Under the pieces are notes generated by a model. The model was not told the DNA's origin. It saw only the letters and a program-made list of their open reading frames with translations, and made no database searches. Shown here in pieces: positions 55,438 to 64,000 of a stretch of DNA of 64,000 bases. The position numbers and the translations under genes were made by a program. This DNA is from Flavobacterium luteum (lineage in GTDB: Bacteria > Bacteroidota > Bacteroidia > Flavobacteriales > Flavobacteriaceae): assembly GCF_008806775.1 (NCBI RefSeq), contig NZ_WAEM01000004.1:158143-222142 (forward strand), in the 5' to 3' direction. Positions within the stretch are counted from its first letter, which is position 1. Every line of letters begins with the position of its first letter.

Positions 55438-56267
55438 AATTTAGAGAAGCTACTATTGAAGATTGGGACAATTTAGAGATTTTTTATAAAAGAATTTATA
55501 GAGATAATCACCCACTTCAAAAAAAGGAATTTTGGGAATGGCAATATGGCAATGAAAAATATGGCCGTGCTTTTATTTGTTTGGATAGCAACGATAAAAT
55601 TATTGGTCATGTTGGCGCCAATTTTGGTGGCGGAATTGCTTGGATGATCAACGGCTATTTAGATGAAAAATATAGAGGAAATGGAGTTATGTCCAATTTA
55701 TATAGTCTTGCTAGAGAATATTATCCACTTGCTGCAACTGCAGCAAATAATTTAGGTTTAGGTATGTATAAAAGTATGAGATGGTACCGTTATTACAACT
55801 TAGTGAGGTATGTAAAAATTAATCCTTTGATTAAAGAAATTACTCTTAGAAATGTTTGTAAAAGTGTTAACGTATCTGTCGATCATTTAGTTATAAAAGA
55901 CATTCATTATTTTCGGCAACCCTCTATAAAAGGATTGCAATTATCAGATGGGTCAAGAATTGTTAGTCAAGAGAATGTTGGGGGTTTACGAGTTGTTGAT
56001 TTTAAAAATATTTCATTTTTAGAAGAACAAGCATGGAAATTAGGCTATCTTTGGGTTGATTACATTACATCTTGGAATGATTTATTAACTAAAGAAATAG
56101 AAAAAAGAGGTTGGGTTTTAGATCATAAAAGCAGTGTTCCTTGGCGTTTAAATCCTATTATTGATGGCTATTTTTGTGATATTACATTTCTTTCAGAAAA
56201 ACCATTAGATAATAACCTTATTGTACATCGATCATACTCTGATCATGGAAGGATTGGTAGTTTATAA
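55434..56267 (+). CDS. GNAT-family acyltransferase
   Basis: A 277-residue protein with GNAT features: FREATIEDWDNLEIFY, then LDEKYRGNGVMSNLYSLA, matching the acetyl-CoA binding loop (R-G-N-G-V), and NNLGLGMYKSMRW. It follows the MaoC gene with a four-base overlap, so it could use the acyl thioester produced by it. Substrate unknown. A C-terminal half with little recognisable motif may bind the sugar. Confidence 0.75.
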   Translation: MKFREATIEDWDNLEIFYKRIYRDNHPLQKKEFWEWQYGNEKYGRAFICLDSNDKIIGHVGANFGGGIAWMINGYLDEKYRGNGVMSNLYSLAREYYPLAATAANNLGLGMYKSMRWYRYYNLVRYVKINPLIKEITLRNVCKSVNVSVDHLVIKDIHYFRQPSIKGLQLSDGSRIVSQENVGGLRVVDFKNISFLEEQAWKLGYLWVDYITSWNDLLTKEIEKRGWVLDHKSSVPWRLNPIIDGYFCDITFLSEKPLDNNLIVHRSYSDHGRIGSL

Positions 56268-56275
56268 AAAAAATA

Positions 56276-57679
56276 ATGACTAAAAAAAAAATATTTATAC
56301 TGCTTCCAGACGGACTTGGTTTAAGAAATTTTGGTTATTCCGATTTTTATCAAAATTCTTTAACTGAAAATAATGAAATTATTTTTTGGAATATAACTTC
56401 ATTTCCACTTGCAGAAATGGGTTACAAAGAATTGAAAATCGAAAATTCTAAAATTCATCCATTAACAGATATTTATAAAAATGCAAAAGTTCAAGTTGTA
56501 CTTAATCTGAATATAAAAAAATCTAATGATAAAGTTTATAACGAATATAGATTCCCTTTTTCTTATAAAAACTATAAAAATTTAATAAAAAACATTTTGA
56601 TTCAATTGCTGACTCTAACACATTCGTCAGAAAAAGGATTGTTCAGAATCAGAAAAAAAATTATTGAGAATGAAACAAAAACATTGTATTATTCGCAATG
56701 TTTAGAAACTCTCCAAATAGAAAAACCTTCCATTGTTTTTTGTACGAATCAAAGACATATTACTACAGTTGCACCACTTTTAGCTGCGAAAGCACTAGAT
56801 ATTCCAACGGCTTCTTTAATTTTTTCCTGGGATAATTTACCAAAAGCAACTATGGTTGTAGAGACCGATTATTATTTTGTTTGGAGTAATTTTATGAAAG
56901 AAGAACTGCTTTTTTACTATCCATATATTAAGCCAGTACAAATAGTAGTAACGGGAAGTCCGCAATTTGAACTACACTTTGATTCTGATAAATTATTGTC
57001 TAGAAATACTTTTTTCCAAAGGTATGGCTTGGATTTTAATAAAAAATATATTTGTTACTCTGGAGATGATTTTACGTCAAGTCCTGACGACGAAAAGTAT
57101 TTAGAAGATTTAGCAATAGCTGTAGAAAAATTGAACCAGAAAAACTATAATATTGGTATCATTTTCAGACGATGTCCTGTTGATTTTTCAAGTCGTTACG
57201 ATGCTGTGCTAGAAAAATATTCAGATTGTATTACTATTGTTAATCCACTATGGAAACCATTAACGTCGATTTGGAATGCTGTTTTACCTACAAAAGACGA
57301 CGACACTTTATTAAGCAGTATTGCCGAGCATTCGGAAATGGTTGTAAATTTAGGCTCATCAACTGTTTTTGATTTTGTTGCACATAAAAAACCTTGTGGT
57401 TATTTTAATTATAATCAACATTTTCAATTAAATCCAAAATGGGATATTTTCAAATGCTATCAATTTGTTCACTTTAGATCTATGCCAACTAAGGATTCTG
57501 TTTTTTGGATTAATAATCCAGAAGAAATTGCAGAAACTATTGAAAAAATGTTAAGTGATGATTCTGAAAAAGTAATTAAGAATGCACAATTATGGTTTGA
57601 AAAAATCAATCAACATCCGCCAGAATTAGCCTCTGAACGCATTTGGGATGCTATTGCAAAAATAATTGACAAAGATTAA
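56276..57679 (+). CDS. Putative GT-B-like glycosyl or glycerophosphate transferase
   Basis: A 467-residue protein of uncertain family. FILLPDGLGLRNFGYSDFY and FCTNQRHITTVAPLLAAKALDI suggest an N-terminal Rossmann-type domain; VVTGSPQFELHFDSDKLL and IVNLGSSTVFDFVAHKKPCG resemble the donor half of capsular glycosyl or CDP-glycerol glycerophosphotransferases. No diagnostic motif fixes donor or acceptor. It lies between the GNAT and the last GT4. Classification as GT-B is inference from pattern. Confidence 0.6.
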   Translation: MTKKKIFILLPDGLGLRNFGYSDFYQNSLTENNEIIFWNITSFPLAEMGYKELKIENSKIHPLTDIYKNAKVQVVLNLNIKKSNDKVYNEYRFPFSYKNYKNLIKNILIQLLTLTHSSEKGLFRIRKKIIENETKTLYYSQCLETLQIEKPSIVFCTNQRHITTVAPLLAAKALDIPTASLIFSWDNLPKATMVVETDYYFVWSNFMKEELLFYYPYIKPVQIVVTGSPQFELHFDSDKLLSRNTFFQRYGLDFNKKYICYSGDDFTSSPDDEKYLEDLAIAVEKLNQKNYNIGIIFRRCPVDFSSRYDAVLEKYSDCITIVNPLWKPLTSIWNAVLPTKDDDTLLSSIAEHSEMVVNLGSSTVFDFVAHKKPCGYFNYNQHFQLNPKWDIFKCYQFVHFRSMPTKDSVFWINNPEEIAETIEKMLSDDSEKVIKNAQLWFEKINQHPPELASERIWDAIAKIIDKD

Positions 57680-57683
57680 TAAA

Positions 57684-58859
57684 ATGAAAATTGCTTTTCT
57701 AACGCCAGAATATCCACATCCAAGAACAGGAAGTTCAGGCGGAATTGGAACTAGTATTATGAATCTCTCCAACGGCCTAATACTTCAAGGTCATCAAGTG
57801 ATTCTCTTAATTTACGGACAGCAGAAAGATGATTTTTTTCAGGAAAACGGGATTGATTATTATTGTATAAAAAATATAAAGTTTAAAGGGTTATCTCGAT
57901 TTTTAACTCAAAAAAAAATAGAGAAATTAATAAATACTTTAGTTTTAGATAGTAAGATTGACATCATTGAAGCTCCTGATTGGACAGGAATTACTTCATT
58001 TATTCAGCCCAAATGCCCCGTAGTTATTCGGTTAAATGGTTCGGACACTTATTTTTGTCATTTAGACAATCGTCCAGTAAAATGGCTCAACAAGTTTCAT
58101 GAAAAGCGCGCTTTACAAAAGGCAAATGCTCTGATTTCTGTGAGTCAGTTTACTGCTAATTTGACCAATAAAGTGTTTAGATTCAATAAGTATTTCACCA
58201 TTATTCCTAATGGAATTAAAATTGATTTATTTGACAATACTACTGCTAATTCAACTAGTTTTAATGCTATAGAAGAATCCCAAAATGAGAAAACGATTTT
58301 ATATTTTGGAACCTTAATTAGAAAAAAAGGGTTATTAGAGTTGCCATTAATTTTTAATGAAATAGTCAAGAAAGATAGAAGTGTAAAATTAATTCTTGTA
58401 GGGAAAGATGCTTCGGATAGTATTTCAGGAAATGCATCTACATGGCAAATGATGCAAGAGCTATTCTCTCCAGAAGCTTTATTAAGAGTTAAGTATAAAG
58501 GAAGTGTCCCTTATCATGAAATTAAAACTATAATTAGTAATGTAACTGTTTGTGTTTTTCCATCATTTGCAGAGGCTTTACCCGTTTCTTGGATTGAAGC
58601 AATGGCAATGCAAAAAGCTATTATAGCCTCAAATATTGGATGGGCTAATGAAGTTATTGATGATGGATTAAATGGTTTTTTATTTAATCCCAAAAATCAT
58701 TTAGAATATGCTAACAAGATTTTATATTTACTTGATAACCCAGAATTAAGAAAGCAATTTGGAATTCAAGCTAGAATGAAAGTTGAAAATCAATTTAGTA
58801 ATAATGTAGTTGCAAAAAATAGCACTGACTTCTATAATAAAACTATTTTAAAATTTTGA
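57684..58859 (+). CDS. Family 4 glycosyltransferase
   Basis: A 391-residue GT-B enzyme. MKIAFLTPEYPHP is the family start; an upstream in-frame TTG at 57666 overlaps the previous gene and is less likely. RTGSSGGIGTSIMNL is the glycine loop, LYFGTLIRKKGLLELP starts the donor domain, and FAEALPVSWIEAMAMQ is the EX7E motif. It is the last gene of the locus on this strand. About 73 bases separate it from the convergent CBS gene, with no convincing hairpin seen. Confidence 0.9.
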   Translation: MKIAFLTPEYPHPRTGSSGGIGTSIMNLSNGLILQGHQVILLIYGQQKDDFFQENGIDYYCIKNIKFKGLSRFLTQKKIEKLINTLVLDSKIDIIEAPDWTGITSFIQPKCPVVIRLNGSDTYFCHLDNRPVKWLNKFHEKRALQKANALISVSQFTANLTNKVFRFNKYFTIIPNGIKIDLFDNTTANSTSFNAIEESQNEKTILYFGTLIRKKGLLELPLIFNEIVKKDRSVKLILVGKDASDSISGNASTWQMMQELFSPEALLRVKYKGSVPYHEIKTIISNVTVCVFPSFAEALPVSWIEAMAMQKAIIASNIGWANEVIDDGLNGFLFNPKNHLEYANKILYLLDNPELRKQFGIQARMKVENQFSNNVVAKNSTDFYNKTILKF

Positions 58860-58932
58860 AATAGTTTTTAGTCAGTTACATTGTCTTCGAGGTAAAATTA
58901 TGCAAACCACCCCATTCTAATACCGAGAAAAC

Positions 58933-59358
58933 TTATTGAGAGATATACGTATGCAAATAGTCAATAGTTTCTTTTTGCATCTCAATAATGCCTTTTACAA
59001 CATCGCCAATTGAAATTAGTCCTAAAACAGTATTGTTTTCCACAACAGGTAAATGTCTGATTCTTTTAGAGCTCATCAATCCCATACAATAGTCAATACT
59101 GTCTGATGGCTTTACCGTTACTAAATCGTCTTCCATGATTTCATGGACGTAGGTGTCTAAAGAAGATTTTCCTTTCAAAACGACTTTTCGGGCATAATCT
59201 CTTTCAGATAAAATTCCTTTTAAATTCTCGTTTTCTATTATAAGTACAGCACCAATATTTTTTTCGCCCATTACTTTAATAGCTTCATAAACAGTGATGT
59301 TTGAAGTTACAGAAAAGACCTGCTTTCCTTTTGTGTTTAAAATTTGGTTTACAGTCAT
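58933..59358 (-). CDS. CBS-domain pair protein
   Basis: A 141-residue protein consisting of a tandem CBS pair: VTSNITVYEAIKVMGEKNIGA with LIIENENLKGILSERDYAR as the first, and MGLMSSKRIRHLPVV with VLGLISIGDVVKGII as the second. CBS pairs bind adenine nucleotides or SAM and usually act as sensors. The protein has no further domain. It is not functionally tied to the glycan genes and marks the end of the locus. Confidence 0.9.
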   Translation of the reverse strand: MTVNQILNTKGKQVFSVTSNITVYEAIKVMGEKNIGAVLIIENENLKGILSERDYARKVVLKGKSSLDTYVHEIMEDDLVTVKPSDSIDYCMGLMSSKRIRHLPVVENNTVLGLISIGDVVKGIIEMQKETIDYLHTYISQ

Positions 59359-59974
59359 AACAATAAAATTTTGGTGAGTTATAAAATTATATAAAAAATA
59401 AATACAAAATAATTTTTTTTATTAACAATAGTGTTTAATGTGCAATTAAAATCATTTTATCCATTAAAAATCTAAGACAAATGCTTAAAAATTTGAATGT
59501 ATTGCATTGATTTAAGATTTTGTATTCGAATAACAAATGGAAATATAGAAAACAATTTTTTTTTGGATTTATGAAATACAGTTTATTTTTAAGAAAAAAG
59601 CACTAATTTAAATAATTGTTTATATGATAATAAAAAGCAAAAAAAGCAGTAATTTATTAACATGCAAACGTTATAGTTTGTTAAATACCTTTTTTTATTG
59701 TTTTTTTTTATAATATTATGTACTTTAGTTTATTGTTATTTTTATTTTAATTCTGCTACTATATCGATTTAGTAATATTAAATCGATTTTATTGCAAAAT
59801 AATTAATGGAAAGGCTAATTTGAACAATAAAAGAAGCTAAATAATATTTCTTATTAAGAAATTGTAATTTTAATGTTTCTCATAGATTTGTTCTGTAAGT
59901 GGTCAGCTAAATTAAATAAAAATAATAGTATTACTGTACAAAATTCCATTTTATTACAATACAAAATACCGCAT
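59359..59974. other. 616-base AT-rich intergenic region
   Basis: No open reading frame with coding character on either strand. It separates the CBS gene (transcribed away to the left) from the adhesin gene, so both promoters should lie here. I found one good promoter-like site for the adhesin (59862-59890) and none convincing for the CBS gene. The long A and T runs around 59550-59760 could bend DNA or bind regulators, which is inference. Confidence 0.8.
59862..59890 (+). promoter_or_regulatory. Bacteroidota-type promoter of the adhesin gene
   Basis: TTG at 59862-59864 and TAGATTTG at 59883-59890 are separated by 18 bases, matching the flavobacterial consensus TTG-N17-23-TAnnTTTG. Transcription would begin near 59897, giving a leader of about 78 bases before the ATG at 59975. 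It is the best promoter candidate in the window. Confidence 0.55.
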
Positions 59975-62900
59975 ATGAAAAATTTTACTTTAAACACCAA
60001 GGACACGAATACTATATTTAATACCAAAAATATAGCTTTAAACAGTTTGGAATATAAAAAGAAAACCTCGTTTTCTATTCAAAAAAAGGGATTTGAGTTG
60101 TTGAGACTAGTATTTGCTTTTTTGACTGTTATGTTTCTAGGAACTTTCTCCGTAAGAGGGCAATACACCACCCCTACAATAAATGCAGTAATTGGCGCTA
60201 GTGAATATGGAACACATACTGATGGTAGTAATCAAAATACCAATAGTGCTGTCGTATCTTACATGACATGGGACGCAACCAATTTGTATTTTGCAGTTTC
60301 AGGATCTAATGTTAGTGAAGCTATCGTACTTTATTTAGATAAAGATCCCCAAAATCCAGTAAATAGTGGTGCTAACTCTAATGGTACTAACGTTGGGTAT
60401 AATAGCTACGATGGTACCAATTATGCAGAGTTGCCTTTTAGAGCTGATTTAGTGATTTATGCTAAAAGTGGGTATAGAGAATATAGAACGGCAAATGGAA
60501 GCAACGGTTGGTCGGCTCAGACTACTGCTTTTGGTTCTTATGCTGATGGTTCTGGGGTTCAGGAGTTTTTAATTCCGTGGAGTGTAATTGGTGGTATTCC
60601 TTCTTCGTTCAACTTTTTTTCTTATAAAGCATATACTAACGGTATTTATAATCAGCAGCCTACAGCTAATCCAACAGGTTCAATAGGTACATCTGCAAGA
60701 AATGAAAGATATTACACAGTAAGTTCAACAGGTAATGGTTCTTCTACTAAACCCTTTTCTCGTGAATGTGTTTACACTAACCAAACTGGAACATCAACTT
60801 TCAGTGGTACAGGTACATTTTATGATTTTACTGTTAATCAGAATTTAACTGTGAATGTTGGTTCTAGTTTCACGGTTTCCAATCAACTTTTTGTTGGTTC
60901 AGGAAGCACTTTTGCAATGCCTAGTTCAGGAGGACAAAAAACCATTACTTTTGGTTCTGTTTCAGGTAATACACCATCGCTGGTTTGTAATGGAACCATA
61001 ACTCCCAACAACGGCTCAGGTAACGACCTAATTTGCACTTTTGCCCAAGGAACATCTACCTTGTCGGGTTCTGCAAGTGATGCTAACTTTCGACTTTTTG
61101 ATATTAATGTAAGTAACGGTGCGACTTTACAAGCGCCAAGTTCAGGAACGGTTACACTAGGAATACAATTCGGAACGATGACTGTCAGTGGTACAGGGAT
61201 TGTTAATTTTAAGAATGGTTCAGGTGTAGTAAATGCCAATGTAGTCAGTAACGGTACAAACAATTATAATTTTAGCAATACGTCAGGCACTGTTACGTTT
61301 AATAATTTGACCATATCTTCAGGTGCAACTTTTCGTCCTATAACATCCGGAACACATTTCATCAATATAGGAGGTAACTTGGTGAATACTGGAACGTATT
61401 CTACAAGTAATACAACAGGTATTTTGCATACCACTTTTAATGGAGGTGTCGCTCAAGCCATTAGTGCCTCTACAACTTTTCAGAATGTAACGGTTACTAA
61501 CGCCAGTACAGCAGTTACCCTAGGAGGGAATTCTGTAATTAATGGTACTTTAACTGTAAATGCTGCTGCTTCATTAAATCTTTCCACTTTTACACTAGGT
61601 TCACCTACTGCTTTAACGATGCAAATAGGTTCTACTGGCGCATCTATTTCAGGTTCAGGTTTATTAACTCTTGGGGGTGATATAACTGTTACTGCTCCAA
61701 GTGGTAATAATGGAGCAACGATATCTTGCCCAGTAGCATTAGGAGCAACTAGAACATTTACAGTTGCAGATGAAGGTACCGCCGCGGCAGATCTTACAGT
61801 TAGCGGAATTATCAGTGGATCGACTTTTGGTATAACAAAAGCAGGAGCTGGAAAACTAACCGTTTCAGGTAACAATACTTTTACAGGTATTACTACATTA
61901 AATGCAGGAAATATAACAGTCAGCAACACAGCAGGGTTGGGTGCAGCAGCTCAGTCTGTAGTTCTTAATGCAGGTGTGTTAGACCTTGCTACTGATACAA
62001 CCGTTAACGCTTATAATGTTACGGTAGGAGGAAATGCTACAATATTATCCAATAGAGCTACGTCTGGAGCAGGGATTTCACAAGTACTAGGTACTTTATC
62101 AATAGGTGCTAGTACATTAACAACTGGAAATGGTGGTAATGCGACTTCAGGTAATCCAGTGGTTCGTTTTGGAAATGTCACGCATACAGGAGCACCAACC
62201 TATACAGTATCCAATTCTTCAGCTGTATTAACTTTAGGAGCAGTTGCTAATTCTACCTTCTTAACAACGTTCAACGGAAGCGGTAGTGTAACTCAAACAG
62301 GAGTTTTTGGTGGTGGTACTGGAGGAATTACCTACAGCGGTTCGGGCACTTTAGTCTTGAATCAGGCAAACACCTACATCGGAGCGACTTCGATATCGTC
62401 GGGTACCATACGATTGGGTGCGGCTAGCAGTTTTCCAAGCTCAAGTGCATTAACAGTAAATACACCTGGAACTTTCAATCTCTTTAATTTTAGTGCAACA
62501 GCGGCTTCGCTTGCTGGTTCGGGAACGGTATCTAGCACTGGATCATCAACTACTCCTGTACTAACAGTAGGCGATACAACTTCCACCACGTTTTCAGGAG
62601 TTATTCAAAATGGTACTACTACTTCAGTAGGATTGACCAAAGTGGGCACAGGTACTTTAACAGTATCAGGTACGAATAATACCTATACTGGTGCAACAAC
62701 AATAACTACAGGAACTCTATTAGTCAATGGAAGCCTTGCTTCTGGGAGTGCTGTTTCAGTTACAAGCAACGGAACTCTTGGAGGAAATGGTACTGCTGGT
62801 GGTACGGTTGCACTAACAGCAGGTACAGTTGCTCCAGGTAATGCTCCTTCAACAGTAGGGAATTTATCTACCGGCGCTTTTACATTTGATACGAATTCAA

Positions 62901-64000
62901 AATACACTTTCGATATTACTAACGTTGCAGGAAATGCCGGAACCAATTGGGATTTGTTAACTTCTTCCGGTGTAATAGATATTGCTGCAACTTCAGGTTC
63001 ACCGATTGTAATAAATTTATCGGGTAATAATTCAACTGGATTCAGTTCTTGTACCTCTTACACATGGAAAATAGCCGGAGGTTCAAGTATAACTAATTTC
63101 GCGGCAAATAAATTCATTGTTAATACGGCCTCATTTGCGCCCTCTTTTACAGGAACCTTTTCGGTTAGCAATACCGTGAATGATATTAATTTAGTATATA
63201 CAGCTGCGTCACCAACCATCACTTTGGGAAGTAATCCATCAGTTTGTTTGGGAACTACCTCAGCAAATCTATCGTATTCAGCTACTACCAACAGTCCTAA
63301 TCAGTACAGTATTGATTATGATGCTACTGCAAATACAGCTCTTTTTTCAGATGTCTCCAATGTTAGTTTACCATCAACTCCAATTGTATTGACAGTTCCC
63401 GGAGGAGCCGCTGCAGCAACGTATAATGCTACTTTAACAGTAACGAATAACACCACAGGTTGCATAAGCGGAAGCTATGCAATAACGATTGCTGTTACTT
63501 CTTGTAGTAATACCATTACCACAGATACTTCTATTGCTGGTCCGTTCTGTGCGGGAGCTTCTGTTTCAGTGCCTTTTACCATTTCAGGGACGTTTGTTTC
63601 GGGTAATATTTTTACTGCGCAACTTTCTAATAGTAGTGGTTCGTTTACAAGTCCAACGGCTATAGGTACTTTAACTCAAACAACAGCAGGCACCATTAGT
63701 GCCACCATTCCCCCAGGAGCAACAACTGGTTCTTTATATAGAATTAGAGTAGTGAGCGATAACCCTTCCATAAATGGTGCTGATAATGGAACGGATTTGA
63801 CTGTAAATGCAACAGTAACTATCAATGCTTTCTCCTCAACGACATCGACACGTTGTCAAGGAGCGGGAACAGTAACTACCACCACAACGGCGAACAATTC
63901 AACAGGAATCACCTATAGTTTAGATGCTACTACGGCAGCTTTTTCAGGCAATAGTATAAATTCATCCACAGGAGCTGTTACCTATGCAGCGGGCTGGAGC
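59975..64000 (+). CDS. Large secreted repeat adhesin, 3'-truncated by window edge
   Basis: An open frame of 1342 residues without a stop. The first 40 residues are an unusual extension rich in Asn, Thr and Lys; a hydrophobic core follows at about 42-60 with cleavage likely near 62. Residues about 66-260 form a beta-rich domain with CBM9-like pattern ([23 protein letters not shown]). Then come autotransporter-associated beta-strand repeats: [14 protein letters not shown] near 630, [16 protein letters not shown] near 790 and [19 protein letters not shown] near 890. Ig-like segments with paired Cys follow from about 1070. Base composition is richer in G and C than the glycan genes. It is probably exported by the type IX system, whose C-terminal signal would lie beyond the window. 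Confidence 0.88.
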   Translation, partial: MKNFTLNTKDTNTIFNTKNIALNSLEYKKKTSFSIQKKGFELLRLVFAFLTVMFLGTFSVRGQYTTPTINAVIGASEYGTHTDGSNQNTNSAVVSYMTWDATNLYFAVSGSNVSEAIVLYLDKDPQNPVNSGANSNGTNVGYNSYDGTNYAELPFRADLVIYAKSGYREYRTANGSNGWSAQTTAFGSYADGSGVQEFLIPWSVIGGIPSSFNFFSYKAYTNGIYNQQPTANPTGSIGTSARNERYYTVSSTGNGSSTKPFSRECVYTNQTGTSTFSGTGTFYDFTVNQNLTVNVGSSFTVSNQLFVGSGSTFAMPSSGGQKTITFGSVSGNTPSLVCNGTITPNNGSGNDLICTFAQGTSTLSGSASDANFRLFDINVSNGATLQAPSSGTVTLGIQFGTMTVSGTGIVNFKNGSGVVNANVVSNGTNNYNFSNTSGTVTFNNLTISSGATFRPITSGTHFINIGGNLVNTGTYSTSNTTGILHTTFNGGVAQAISASTTFQNVTVTNASTAVTLGGNSVINGTLTVNAAASLNLSTFTLGSPTALTMQIGSTGASISGSGLLTLGGDITVTAPSGNNGATISCPVALGATRTFTVADEGTAAADLTVSGIISGSTFGITKAGAGKLTVSGNNTFTGITTLNAGNITVSNTAGLGAAAQSVVLNAGVLDLATDTTVNAYNVTVGGNATILSNRATSGAGISQVLGTLSIGASTLTTGNGGNATSGNPVVRFGNVTHTGAPTYTVSNSSAVLTLGAVANSTFLTTFNGSGSVTQTGVFGGGTGGITYSGSGTLVLNQANTYIGATSISSGTIRLGAASSFPSSSALTVNTPGTFNLFNFSATAASLAGSGTVSSTGSSTTPVLTVGDTTSTTFSGVIQNGTTTSVGLTKVGTGTLTVSGTNNTYTGATTITTGTLLVNGSLASGSAVSVTSNGTLGGNGTAGGTVALTAGTVAPGNAPSTVGNLSTGAFTFDTNSKYTFDITNVAGNAGTNWDLLTSSGVIDIAATSGSPIVINLSGNNSTGFSSCTSYTWKIAGGSSITNFAANKFIVNTASFAPSFTGTFSVSNTVNDINLVYTAASPTITLGSNPSVCLGTTSANLSYSATTNSPNQYSIDYDATANTALFSDVSNVSLPSTPIVLTVPGGAAAATYNATLTVTNNTTGCISGSYAITIAVTSCSNTITTDTSIAGPFCAGASVSVPFTISGTFVSGNIFTAQLSNSSGSFTSPTAIGTLTQTTAGTISATIPPGATTGSLYRIRVVSDNPSINGADNGTDLTVNATVTINAFSSTTSTRCQGAGTVTTTTTANNSTGITYSLDATTAAFSGNSINSSTGAVTYAAGWS

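Noticed and set aside
58860..58932. Possible terminator between the last GT4 and the CBS gene
   Set aside because: The best inverted match near 58890-58930 has two mismatches in eight bases and no T run after it.
59359..59974. Small coding region or RNA gene in the gap
   Set aside because: Only very short frames such as the one near 59480 exist; nothing folds or reads convincingly by eye.
60883..63291. Several minus-strand reading frames (60883-61263, 61480-61929, 62374-62589, 62683-62946, 63058-63291)
   Set aside because: They are mirror frames of the Thr/Ser/Gly-rich adhesin on the plus strand; their Val/Pro/Ala-rich translations have no recognisable motif.
1..64000. Mobile elements, CRISPR arrays or att sites
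   Set aside because: No transposase, integrase, regularly spaced direct repeats or tRNA was seen, so any transfer of the locus left no visible mark here.

Overview
The window is AT-rich DNA (about 30% G+C by eye) from a Bacteroidota, most likely a Flavobacterium or close relative. Evidence: gene starts lack obvious Shine-Dalgarno sequences, promoter-like TAnnTTTG boxes are present, the tyrosine kinase ends in a run of Tyr-Gly pairs, the CpsB-type phosphatase is of the PHP kind, and the last gene is a large secreted protein with autotransporter-type beta-strand repeats of the sort flavobacteria export. Nearly the whole window (1-58859) is one surface-polysaccharide locus, almost all on the plus strand, with genes that overlap or nearly abut. 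No tRNA, rRNA, IS element or CRISPR array was seen.

Layout. (a) 1-2726: end of an ATP-grasp ligase, a phosphoesterase, a CatB-type acetyltransferase and a GT2. (b) 2792-4964: first ABC exporter pair (Wzm/Wzt), followed directly by a radical SAM + pyruvyltransferase fusion (4966-7176). (c) 7177-15418: a run of glycosyltransferases with a DUF1919-type protein. (d) 15443-21387: a uronate 4-epimerase, a formyltransferase-like + GINT1-like fusion, and three GT4 enzymes. (e) 21384-25636: a GNAT, then two related multi-pass membrane proteins flanking a polysaccharide deacetylase; these are candidate polymerases. (f) 25633-33240: GT4, two small phosphoglycosyl transferases, a full-length ATP-grasp ligase, an epimerase, a DegT aminotransferase and a CapD/PglF-type 4,6-dehydratase, which together form an initiation module for an amino-deoxysugar. 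(g) 33355-37402: Wza-like exporter, Wzc kinase and a convergent CpsB phosphatase. (h) 37640-39787: second Wzm/Wzt pair behind its own promoter-like box. (i) 39774-58859: FkbM methyltransferases, GT32, GT2 and GT4 enzymes, a UDP-GlcNAc 2-epimerase, a nonulosonic (sialic-like) acid set (NeuB, NeuC, NeuA), an AsnB-type amidotransferase, an acyltransferase, a deacetylase, a MaoC hydratase and a GNAT. (j) 58933-59358: a CBS-domain protein on the minus strand. (k) 59359-59974: a non-coding gap. (l) 59975 to the end: the truncated repeat adhesin.

Working model (inference). UDP-sugars are converted to amino-deoxy, uronic and nonulosonic acids. A PglC-type enzyme loads the first sugar on undecaprenyl phosphate, about twenty glycosyltransferases extend the chain, and tailoring enzymes add acetyl, formyl, methyl, pyruvyl, amide or amino-acid groups. 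Export goes through one or both ABC transporters, with Wza/Wzc/CpsB controlling the envelope step. No Wzx flippase is visible, although two Wzy-like proteins are. The most unusual items are the radical SAM-pyruvyltransferase fusion, the formyltransferase-GINT1-like fusion with an altered active-site residue, the doubled exporter, initiator, ATP-grasp and polymerase-like genes, and a MaoC hydratase inside a sugar cluster.
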